In this document: in pieces, positions 32,019 through 44,000 of the stretch
How the letters are laid out: every line of letters starts with the position of its first letter
Position numbering within the stretch: the stretch's first letter is position 1
Assembly: GCA_030068145.1 (NCBI GenBank)
Contig: JAPJBO010000535.1
Location: forward strand, 91,904 to 155,903
Source: Diplonema papillatum
Lineage: Eukaryota; Euglenozoa; Diplonemea; Diplonemida; Diplonemidae
Direction: 5' to 3'
DNA: 64,000 nt
Position numbers and translations under genes: made by a program
Notes under the pieces: generated by a model
Database searches by the model: none
The model's input: the letters and a program-made list of their open reading frames with translations, nothing else
Told to the model about the DNA's origin: nothing

Positions 32019-35000
32019 ATGTCGTTAAAAGAGCTGATGCAGGCGTTGCTGTCGGGGGAAAACAGCGTGCGAAACGACGCGGAAAAGGCGTTGGAGGAGG
32101 CGAAAAAGACACCGGATGCCTTGCTCGCGGGGCTGTGCGACCTCATGCACAACACGAATGGCGCTGAGCGACAGATGGCTGCATCTTGCTTTCGATCGAC
32201 GGTCACAGACTCGTCCATCTGGGAGCAGTTGTCGGATGCTGCGAAGCAGGGCATGCAACCTGTGCTGCTCAACCTGCTGATGGTCGTGGAAGAAACTGCG
32301 GCAAGGCGTTCGATCGAGATGGCAGTGTCAACGATTGGGTGCAGGCAGCTCAGCAAGGCCGGCTGGCCGGACCTGCTCCCTGCTCTGTTCCAAGCGGCAA
32401 CCAAGGGAGACGAAAAGCAGCAGATCAGCGCCATGGGCATCCTCACGTCGATGGCTGCTTCCATCGACACGCACGTCAACCAAATCGGCGAAGCACTGAG
32501 CGCATGCCTCAACAGCCAGAGCCTTCCTGTTAGGCTGGCGGCCGTCAAAAGCTTTACCACCTGCGTTTCCACTTTCGACGAAATCAAGAGCTACGTGGCT
32601 CTGCTCCCGCTCATTCTGAACACGCTTGCGATGTGCATCCCCGACCACGAGCAGGCAGCTGACGAGATCCTCGGAGGCTTGACTGAAGTCATTGAGGCCC
32701 AGTCCGACTTCCTCGTCGGCAGCGGCCAGCTCCTGCCGTTGCTTGAGTTCTCATACTCCATCGTCGCAAACGACAAGCTGGCCGAGCCCGTGCGACAGCG
32801 CGCCACCGAGCTCATCCTCACGTTCATTGAGAGCGACCCCAAGTTCGCGAAGAAGCACGGAACTGGTATGAACCAATACGTTTTTTTTGTATAAGCACCT
32901 GCTTTGTAGGAAATACTTGAGGAGACTGCAAGTTGCGAACGATCAAAGGCCTCAGCGACCGCTAAGGGTCGCACGACGATCGCGCACCCCTACCGACACA
33001 GCTCGACCCTCAACGACTGCCATCTCGCCGTGCCGCTCGCCGGAAGCGAGAGGACGACTCCCTGCCACAAGCAACCAGCAGTAGATGCAGCGACCCATCC
33101 GGTGTCACGTAGCGACAGGGAGGTACTCATCGGCATGCATACATCGGGATGCGTGTCTGCTACAGCTATCAAAATTCGCTTCAAACCGACTTACTGAAGG
33201 ACATCTAAAAAGAGTAATTGTGAGTCAGCATGAAATGGCCCAAGTTATGAGTAGACAAGCAAGTTTCTGTAAAGAATGAGGCCGCTGTTGAGTGGGGCAA
33301 GTGACGACTATCTACAACCCCGGTCGGAGCCCACACACATTCACACACACGACGTACGATGCGACTTGAAGGGAAACAACAGAGTGGAAGGGGAGAAAGC
33401 AGGAGAGAAGCAAGCGGCCAAAGGTCTCGCCGTCCACCAACGGCGAGGCGATCAGGAAATGCAGCGATGAAATGCGAGAAGCACGACGCCCGCCGCTGCG
33501 CCACGTGTAAAAAGAGGCGACTACCCCGGATACAGGCTGCAACCAGCAGCACACGGGGCACGAAGCAGGAAGCCTGAACAAATCAAGGCTACAGTTCCGA
33601 ACAGCGCGTGATCACCGCGAGCAGCCGGCAGGACCTTCAGCCTTAACTTAATATAGCTGAAAACCTGGGCTATACTCCTCATCAGGTGTTACCCATCATT
33701 GAATTCCATATTCACACACACCCCCCACACAGCCTTCCTGGACAAGATGGTAACTCTCATGCTCTCGTGCATGCAGACTGTTACCGACGACGATCCTGAA
33801 TGGGGCGTTACCCCAGAGGATGAAGAAGACGAGGATTACACGATGGCAGAACTCGGCGCGTCTGGGCTCGACAGAATCGCACAAGCCATTGGCGGGACCC
33901 TCATGGAAAAGATTGCTGGCGCGAAGATCTTGGCTCTCGTGAACGACCAGAACAAGGGGGACTGGCACAACCGCCACGCCGCGCTGGATGCTCTCTCGAA
34001 CATCGCGGAAGGCTGCAAGAAGAAATTCGCGGTCAACCTCGGCAACCTCACACACCTGATCCTCTCGCACTTTACCGACGAACGTGCCAAAATCCGGTAC
34101 GCAGCAGCCAGGGCCATCGCCCAGTTTGCTACAGACTTCTCGCCCGAGTTCCAAATGACGTTCTCCGACAGTGTTCTCACCGGGCTTCACCAGCTCCTCA
34201 GCGACCCCGTCCCCCGTGTCCGGTATGCGATGCAACTTCTTTTTAACGAGGCTAAACCTAAGACACTGCCATTCGAGCTGACTGGAAAGCACTTTAGCTG
34301 ACACAGCAGCCGTTGTGTGAGGCGTCGGCTAAAATGGTGCCCGACTCAATTGAAAGTGCGTGAAATTGTGCCAGCTGACCTCTTCTGATAACTTGGCCGG
34401 TGGAGACACTTCCCTGCATTCCCCCCAACACTCTAGCTTCGGTCGGTCCCGCCCATTGATGGCCAACCCAAGAAACAATTTGGCGGCTACTGTGGTGCCG
34501 GCGGGGTATGTTGTGACATCCGCAATGTTGATGTCTTGCAGGACAGAGACGAGGGCTACAAGACATGAGAGGAAGACGTATCAGACCGACTAAACGGGAC
34601 TTCCCGGAGGACCGTCCGCCTTAGTGTGTTTGTCAGGCCTTCGACTACCCTACGCAACGCACTGGGGTAGTATGATTTAGGCTACAACCTTCTGTGACCA
34701 TTCGAGGAAAGAACGACGGATCCCTGTAGCGCCGAAGAAGTGGAAATGCCCTGAGATGACTGTTCTATCCTGTGGAGGGCGTCAACCGCGAACTTGACAC
34801 CCGCAAACTTTCTTGAATTTTTAGCTACCACTACAGTGGTAGTTCGTCCGGAAGTGGTTAACACACAAAAACAACGAACTTTCACTCTAAAAGTACGTGC
34901 GGGGCGAGACTGGAGGCAGCAGCTAGAGTTCGGGGAACAGTAAAGATCGGGCGACGGGCGAAGCTAAGTTCTGGTGAAGCAAAGTTTGGGTGCAGCAACG

Positions 35001-38000
35001 CTTGGGCGAAGCTAAGTTCTGGTGAAGCAAAGTTCGGGTGCAGCAACGCTTGGGCGATGCTAAGTTCTGGTGAAGCAAAGTTCGGGTGCAGCAACGCTTG
35101 GGCGATGCTAAGTTCTGGTGAAGCAAAGTTCGGGCGAAGCAAAGTTCGGGCGATGCTAAGTTCTAGCGAAGCTAAGTTCGGGCGAAGCTAAGTTCGAAGC
35201 AAAGTTCGCGAAGCTGAGTTCTGGTGAAGCAAAGTTCGAACGAAGCAACGCTCGGGCGATGCTAAGTTCTGGTGAAGCAAAGTTCTCGCGAAGCAAAGTT
35301 CGGGCGATGCAAAGGCGAAGCTAAGTTCTGGTGAAGCAAAGTTCGGGTGCAGCAACGCTTGGGCGATGCTAAGTTCTGGTGAAGCAAAGTGCGGGCGAAG
35401 CAAAGTTCGGGCTGCTAAGTTCTAGCGAAGCTAAGTTCGGGCGAAGCTAAGTTCGAAGCAAAGTTCGCGAAGCTGAGTTCTGGTGAAGCAAAGTTCGGGC
35501 GAAGCAACGCTCGGGCGATGCTAAGTTCTGGTGAAGCAAAGTTCTCGCGAAGCAAAGTTCGGGGGCGAAGCTAAGTTCTGGTGAAGCATAGTTTGGGCGA
35601 AGCAAAGTTCTGGCGATGCTAAGTTCTGGTGAAGCAAAGTTCGGGCGGAGCAAAGTTCGGGCGATGCAAAGTTCTGGCGATGCTAAGTTCTGGTGAAGGC
35701 AAAGTTCTGGCGAAGCTAAGTTCTGGTGAACCAAAGTTCGGGCGAAGCTAAGTTCGAAGTAAAGTTTTCGAAGCTGAGTTCTGGTGAAGCAAGTTCGGGC
35801 GAAGCAAAAGCTCGGGCGATGCTAAGTTCTGGTGAAGCAAAGTTCGGGCGAAGCAAAGTTCGGGCGAAGCAAAGTTCGGGCGAAGCAAAGTTCGGGCGAA
35901 GCTAAGTTCACGCGAAGCTAAGTTCTGGTGAAGCAAAGTTCGGCGAGGCAAAGTTCGGGTTCTGGTAGCAAGTTTGGCTTGTGATGGCAAGTTCGCCTGC
36001 CAGTAACCGGGGGGGGGAGACCCCCCCCAGACTCCGTTTCCCGGGGCGACCCAAATACCGCGAGATACTAAGAAACTCCGCAAAAAACGCAAATCTTGGG
36101 CACATCAGACCCCGAAACCCAACAAATCTCGAAAACAGTCTTCGACCGGAAAAGTGTCGTGGGCAGGGTTTGAACCCGGGCCTACCGGCCTTCCCGCTCT
36201 CTCTGCCACCTCCATGCATTTTGGCAGGGGAAACAAAAGCTAACTCGTCACTATTACCTAGTCCAAAAACAATACACCGTTATAATTGTTGCAAGAAAAG
36301 TGGGGTTGGCTCGAATAGAGGCTATTCACATTGCATGTTCATAGGACCTCCCGTCTCGAAAAAGCTACTGCGTTGCTGAGCGCCCTGGCGGCAGTGTTCA
36401 ACGCGATAGAAGCGCTATAGAAACACTAATTCCGAAGCACGAGCCCCTCGGCCCGCCATCACGACCTCTCAACCGCCCGCTGAAAACGGACAATGAAAGA
36501 TTCGAAAGACAACAAACACCGACAGCCAAATCGCTGCGAGCTCTCTGGTCAACTTTTGCGAGGACGCTGCCCCCGCGCTGTATGAAGGAAAGATCGAAGG
36601 TCTCCTCCAGCAGCTGTACAAACTGCTGGACAACCCCGCCGAGAAACTCTTCGTGAAGGTTTGCACTTGAGTTCATCAACCGCTTATAGCACCCATCGCC
36701 CCAACCGTACCGTAACTTCTAGCACAAGACTGCAAACGCTGGGTACACGAATATCCCTAATCGCACCAGGCGTTAAACCGTTGTGCGGCGCAGAGCGACT
36801 CTTGAATGCCTGCCTTAGAGCAGTGAACGGTATCAAGAAATGACACACACACACACGCACACAGGAAGACACACTGACGGCAATCGCCGCCATCGCCGAA
36901 AATGTGGGCACCCGATTCGTGCCGTTCTACGAGACTATCATGAACGTGGTGCAGGTGATCCTTGCTCTACCGGAGCAACCCGAACACAGCACGATCAAAG
37001 CAAAGGCCCTTGAATGCGCGTCGTACATTGCCACGGCATGCGGAACAGAGAAGGTGTTCGAAGGCGGTGCGAACTCGCACGGAAAGAAGATTCTCGACTA
37101 CCTCCGGGATCTGACGCTCCACTCGTTGGACAAAAGCGACACCCGGGCAAAGTACGTTGTTCAGGTATGCACAGTGTCCAGCAGCAGCGGAGATTGCGAC
37201 CGAAAGAGTGCTTGCGGGCCTGCGGTGAACACAACCTGATAATACCGAAAAAGCAGCTCAAATATTGTGCAGCGGGCGGTGCTCACGGCACACGGCACCA
37301 AGCATCCATGCGAAACAACAAGCTCGTGTAACAGCCAGCGCACACGTATCAGGCTGCCCCGCAAACCCACATCATCGCACACACACGTATCAGGTTACCA
37401 CACAACGCACACACACCCTCTCCGGTAGCTCCCGGTCCGCTGATCTCCACGGTCTTTGAAAAGATGGCCGGCGCTTCCTCACGGGCCCCGACGCACGCGT
37501 CCTCCTCCAAACCCTCACTACCGTTTTCTTCACACACACACACACTCTCTCTCTCTCTTCCTCCGCATGTGATAAGAAGCTAGGTTCGTCACGGCAGCCA
37601 TCCCAAAGAAGGGAAAATTAATTAAAAGGAACAAAAACGCGATTACAGAACGTCAGAAAGCCTCCTTGCATCACGAAACAGTGTAATAGATCCTCGGGTT
37701 CTCATTCATCGGACCAATAACAACCCCACTCACAGGTCTGGATGCGCTTCGTGCAAGTGTCGAAAGAGCACTTCTACCCGTACCTCCCAGTCTTGGTGGA
37801 GAAGCTATGCTTGCAGTTGCAGTCCGCCACTGACCTCGAGACGTGCGACGACGAAGGGAAGTTTGAAGACGATGACAACGTGGAGACATTCACGCTTGGC
37901 ATCAAAGGAGAGGGCGAGCGCAAGTTTGCTGTCCACACCGGCGTCGTCGATGACAAGCGGATGATCCTTGACATCTTCGCAGTCCTTTTCGAGCACGTGG

Positions 38001-41000
38001 ACGCACAACTGATGCTGCCGTACATCGAAAAACTCAGCGAAGTCTTCCTGCCCGAGATCTCCCACTTCTGCTCGGAAGGTATGCAGCGTCTCCGTTGTTC
38101 AACGCGAAAGCTAATCCGACCCAAAAGAAACGGATTCGTACACAACCTGTGAATGTATCATCTTGCAGTACCCAACTGGGGGAATTTGTGTATAGAGGAG
38201 GTGCGGAAGTGCACGTACGAACAACACAGGTAGTAGGTTGTTTCTCCTAGCTAACTACAGTTCGACAATTGACCAACCTTATTTCTTTGAAGAACCCCGC
38301 CCCCCCCCATGTGTCAACCGGATGTGGTTGTCCTTGTGGCGGCTTTAGATTTACATCTGAATGACACCTCAACACAAAACAAGTTGTCGACAGCTAACAA
38401 GTAAAATAATAAGGCAAAACTACGCATTTCCTTTAGCCATACTTCAACCCACTTTGCCCCCTTGTTGCTGACGTGGCAGAATTCCATAGTTTTGTCGAAT
38501 ACTCCTGGCGTTGTTGGTTGCAGCCGATACTTTGCCCCGACCGTGCCTTTTCTGGTGCATAGTGCCATGGCAGTGGTGTTAGTGGCTGACACACCTCAAA
38601 AACGTACCGTAGTAAAAATGAAGTTTGGGAAGTATGGCGATCACGAAAAACCCTGCTTGGGTTTGTTGGTACGATTTGACCTGTACGCGTTCAGGTTGAA
38701 CCGCTGCCAACGATTCTTTTCGTTGTAACAAGTGTGCTCTCTACGGAGGCAGGTCCTGGTCATCGCAAAATAATGAGGTGATGCTGGCATTCTTTGATTC
38801 TGCTGGGTTTGTAACGCCGGAGTGACTGTCTACTTGCAACCCCGCCTCATCCCAAACTCTTCTGGTGTTGGTTCGGGTGGGTGCTCATCCTGCCATGCGC
38901 TTTGCTCCAATTTCAGAGTAAACCATGGGTCTTGGACAGGGCTCCGTTTCAACCACTTCCGGACGAACTACTGCTGTAGTGGTAGTCAATTCAAAAAAGT
39001 TCGCGGTGTCGAGTTCGCGGGTGAGAGGCCAAACGATGGTCAAAAGTGGTCGCTGTTTGCTTCATTCGAAAGATCTGACACAAATCTTGAAATGCGTCCT
39101 TCATCAGGCAGAAATCATTACCTGAGGTTTGCCTGGAGCCCCCTTTTCCCAAATTAGCACACTCCGTCCTTAATTGGTGAATGCAATCGTACACGAACAC
39201 AGAAGTGCGAGACAGCGCCGCACGGCTCTGCCCACTTGTCATGCAGTGTGTGAAAACGAGAGTTGACAGTGGCGCCCTCCCGGCTGAGGCTCTGAGCGCT
39301 CTGATGTCGAAGTTCAGCCCCGCTCTCGTGAACGCGCTGAAGAAAGAGACCGACGTCCCCACGGCCGCAAGCATCGTTAAGCATTTCACCGACACCATCG
39401 CTGCGTGCACCAAGAACGTCTTCACTCCCGACGAGCAGCGCGAATTGCTGACCACGATGACTGTTTTGTTCGAAGAGTCACTGACCAGCTGCGCCGGAAT
39501 TATGAGTATGCTCTATCGCTGCTAGTTGTTTCAGTTCGAAGACGCATGGAAGACTTTAGAGCACAGCTTTTTACAGGCACTACAGAGCCACGGGCCTACA
39601 GATCTATAGGCTACCGATTTCCCAGACAGAGGCATTCCGGAAGGGCTGTGTGAACTCGGATTTAAACTTTGCATGGGCGGTTATTCTTCACGCCTGCCCC
39701 AGAGCAAACGTCTTCATCCTGTACTTAAAGCATCTGCCAGATAACACGAAAAGCCTCTCGGCAAAAATCTGTTTGACATTCCTTCCCACTTCGAGCTGAT
39801 GCCACATCACACACAGGCGAGCACAAGGTCAACGACGATGAAGACGAGAGGCAGCAGCTTGCAGACGAGCAAGACTCGCACGAGGAGTTGCTCATTCAGT
39901 GCTCCGAGCTTCTCGGAAAGCTCATGCAGACCCAGCAACAATTCATTGCTCCATTCATAGAGCACCTGCTGCCGCAAGTTGAAGTGGTATGTGACTGTTG
40001 TGTGTTAAGCATCGAAAGAACTGACAACTACTAATCTGGAAGGCGAAAGCTCCTTCGGTATCAAGGGACGAAGATCGCATCGGGAAGCTTTCCACCGCCT
40101 TAGTAAACTCTTGAGCGGCCGTGGCTTTTGTTCCGGAAAGCGCAGCCATTGCATACAGGGCGATATGAGGTTTAACACCGGGGCATCTTCTGCGCGTTCA
40201 AAGGAACCAAAACACTCCCAATAAACAATACTGGCGTCCTCTTTGCTGTATGTTCCGCGCGGCCGCTGATTTCGGGTCAGCCTCTGTGCCGCTGCGGTTG
40301 CCAGCAATCTTTGTGCTCAGTTTGGGAGCAGTGCATCTTCCAGCGTGTAAGTTCACTTTTACAAGAAGCAAACGTGTGGCAAAAGTCGCCCAGCAATATC
40401 ACCCAACATGAAAACTCTCAACTCCAGATCTCTCTCCCAATAATATTCCGAATGGTAAACAGCTGCGTTGTACGAAAGGGGGGCGAATGGTAAACACCTG
40501 CGTTGTATGAAAGGGGGGCGAATGGTAAACACCTGCGTTGTGTGAAAGGGGGGCGAATGGTAAACACCTGCGTTGTGTGAAAGGGGGGCGAATGGTAAAC
40601 ACCTGCGTCGTGTGAAAGGGGGGGCGAATGGTAAACACCTGCGTTGTGAAAGGGGGGCGAATGGTAAACACCTGCGTTGTGTGAAAGGGGGGCGAATGGT
40701 AAACACCTGCGTTGTGTGAAAGGGGGCGAATGGTAAACACCTGCGTCATGTGAAAGGGGGGCGAATGGTAAACACCTGCGTCGTGTGAAAGGGGGGCGAA
40801 TGGTAAACACCTGCGTTGTGTGAAAGGGGGGCGAATGGTAAACACCTGCGTCATGTGAAAGGGGGGCGAATGGTAAACACCTGCGTCGTGTGAAAGGGGG
40901 GCGAATGGTAAACACCTGCGTTGTGAAAGGGGGGCGAATGGTAAACACCTGCGTTGTGTGAAAGGGGGGGCGAATGGTAAACACCCGCGTTGTATGAAAG

Positions 41001-44000
41001 GGGGGCGCATGGTAAACACCTGCGTTGTATGCAAGGGGGGGCGAATGGTAAACACCCGCGTTGTGTGAAAGGGGGCGAATGGTAAACACCTGCGTTGTGT
41101 GAAAGGGGGGCGAATGGTGAACACCTGCGTTGTATGCAAGGGGGGCGAATGTTAAACACCTGCGTTGTGTGAAAGGGGGGCGAATGGTAAACACCTGCGT
41201 TGTATGCAAGGGGGGCGAATGTTAAACACCTGCATTGTGTGAAAGGGGGCGAATGGTAAACACCTGCGTTGTGTGAAAGGGGGCGAATGGTAAACACCTG
41301 CGTCGTGTGAAAGGGGGGGCGAATGGTAAACACCTGCGTTGTATGCAAGGGGGGGGGCGAATGGTGAACACCTGCGTTGTATGCAAGGGGGGCGAATGTT
41401 AAACACCTGCGTTGTGTGAAAGGGGGGCGAATGGTAAACACCTGCGTTGTATGCAAGGGGGGCGAATGTTAAACACCTGCATTGTGTGAAAGGGGGCGAA
41501 TGGTAAACACCTGCGTTGTGTGAAAGGGGGCGAATGGTAAACACCTGCGTCGTGTGAAAGGGGGGGCGAATGGTAAACACCCGCGTTGTATGAAAGGGGG
41601 GCGCATGGTAAACACCTGCGTTGTATGCAAGGGGGGCGAATGGTAAACACCTGCGTTGTGTGAAAGGGGGGCGAATGGTAAACACCTGCGTTGTATGCAA
41701 GGGGGGGGGGGGGGGGGGGGCAGTGCTGACACTACCCTTAGAGCCCCCAACGACTTTGCAAGGGACCCCCCCTCCCCCCCCCCCCTTCTACACGGTGCAT
41801 GCAGTAGTAAAGGCTTTCACTAGTAAATGTACTAGTGGTTTTACAAGTGAAAATGGTTTACAAGTGCCACTAGTAAATTTTACAAGTGCACTTGTAAAAT
41901 TTACAAGTGCACTTGTAAAATTTACAAGTGCACTAGTAAAATCTACAAGTGATTTCAGGTGTTTGGCAGGTGTTTTGGGGTAAAACAAGAAGAAACTGTG
42001 GCAAGTGAAGCACACATTCAGAAGAACCGGCTTCTTTTTCACCTAACTCATCAAAATGGGGCTGGGAGAGCATAGCAAAGTGTCAACGCAGTGCTTGAGA
42101 GCCCCGCGCTTAGGCAGACCGCGTCAATCCAGGTTTCCCCCACTCCAAGGCAAACGTGAACACTCGAAAACGACCCCCTTTGGCTCGATGCGGTGGGAAA
42201 CGGACAATAACATCGGAACAGACGGAGCGCGAGGGAGGAGGCGTCCTTGTCCTCTCAGAGCAGAGTCGTGCACAGGTACGTCCTGGTACCAGAAATAGAT
42301 GGGCGCCATTGCACGGCAAAAGATGCTCTGGTATCTTGCGTTTGGCCCAGGAGGTTACGAATATCTCTGCCTGCGTGCGTCTTATGCCGGACAGGCTTGG
42401 CATCCATTTTTTGGACTGAGTCGTGGGCAACAGTGCGGTCAACTCTGAAAGGCAAACACCGTAAACGGAAATAAGTTGGACCGGACAAAATGTTCCAACT
42501 CACCTATTTTGGGCTCTGGTGGTCTAACTTTTGTCCGGCCAACTTTTTTCGGGGGCTTCGTGCAGTTTCGCGGCTGGCACTCCCTCCACTCCGTAGTCGC
42601 GCAAGGGTCCGCCGCCAGGAGTTCCCGAACACTGCGCGGCGCTGCGTAACTCGCTGAGTTCCCTCCAGCAACTTGCACGGAATCACAAGATCTTCCTTGC
42701 GTGGAAGGATGTTTGATCGCGACCGGTTGCGGTTGGTCAGTGCCGAGGGTGGACCAAGATGCGTCCACCGTCTGTCCCATTGCTTTGGTAGAGTGCAAAC
42801 GCAAAAATGCAGAGTGCAAACGAGGAGGCTCGAGGTTGGCTGACCGTGAAGGAAAAAGTATGAGCCGCCAATAAACGACGATCTTAGTACGCTCAAGAAG
42901 AAACCCACGCATCTCTCGCGCCTGACTACCCATTTGTCACGGGACATTTTTTTACCTCATGCCCATCGACCCAACCCCGCCTAAGTGGATACGTGCCTAC
43001 GGGCTGAAATATGTTGGACCGGACAAAATGGTCCAATTGTTTTGGTCGTCCGCGGTCCAACCTCTGTCCGGTCCAACATATTTTCGGTCCAACATATTTC
43101 CGGTCCAACTTTCTTCTGCTTATGGTATGGAAGATTCACGGGGGGTTTCGAGGACTGGAGGATTCTTGTCACACGAGGGTGCTGGGGGAAGTTGTTTGGG
43201 CTGTTGCCGTGAGATTAGTACTTCTTGGGGCGCTTGGTCGGGTCGGGGTGTTGGGAACGAACGCGGTGTGCCTACTGCTTCATTTTATTGTCGTTGATTC
43301 TTGGGGTGTATGCTTGTAGGGCCCATGTTGCCCATTCAGCGCTCTTGTCTCCCGGGCAACGCGTAGAGCCACTCTCCGGATTACCGCGTGGTTCCCTTCG
43401 CATAGGCGTCCAGGGCCTGCATTCGGGTGGGTGCCCGAACACCGGCCTTTGGTCCGCCTCCGGCTGAAACCATCTAAGGTGCGCTGTCGCCCGCTGTCAG
43501 AATGTGTTGAGAGGTGGCCTTTTCGTTGCACCCTATACCACATATCTCCGTTGTGCCGTTTTGTAGAATCGATTGCCTCACTAGCGCACTGCTCCGCTGG
43601 ACCTCCGGAGTTGGTGCAGCGTCTTGCCGTTGATGCTGCTCTCGGAGTCTGCGGTTCCTCTGATGCTCGAGGGTCCCCCGTGCAAACCTGCCGATCTCTT
43701 CCATCTGCACTAGGCCGGCGGCATCTTGGGCGCATACATATTGGAGGCCTGCATCATGGTAGACCGATTCACATCAAAGACGCTTCGTCCGTTCAGCACT
43801 CTTCCTGCTGCCTCGTCCGCTTTTTCATGTTTACGAAACCTCACAAGTTTCTGACTACTATGGTCGAGCCCGAGTGTTACATTGATGGGCTGTGTGGAAC
43901 TCCTTACTGCGGCAACAACAATGTCAAGATCCCTGCTTGGGCAAAGCCCGTGCCGAAGCGTGTCGGGAAGTGGCAGGCATGCTCGGACCGACTGGAAGTA

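Noticed and set aside
40399..41750. Several overlapping minus-strand frames of HTTQVFTIRPPF-type repeats, also near 44571-45511
   Set aside because: All are translations of the 35-36-bp satellite, with frame changes whenever the G run changes length.
43280..43735. Minus-strand frames with a CGIGCNEKATSQHIL motif, resembling a reverse-transcriptase-associated zinc motif
   Set aside because: Only a short Cys/His pattern is present, with no RT core motifs on either side, and the adjacent frames are not continuous.
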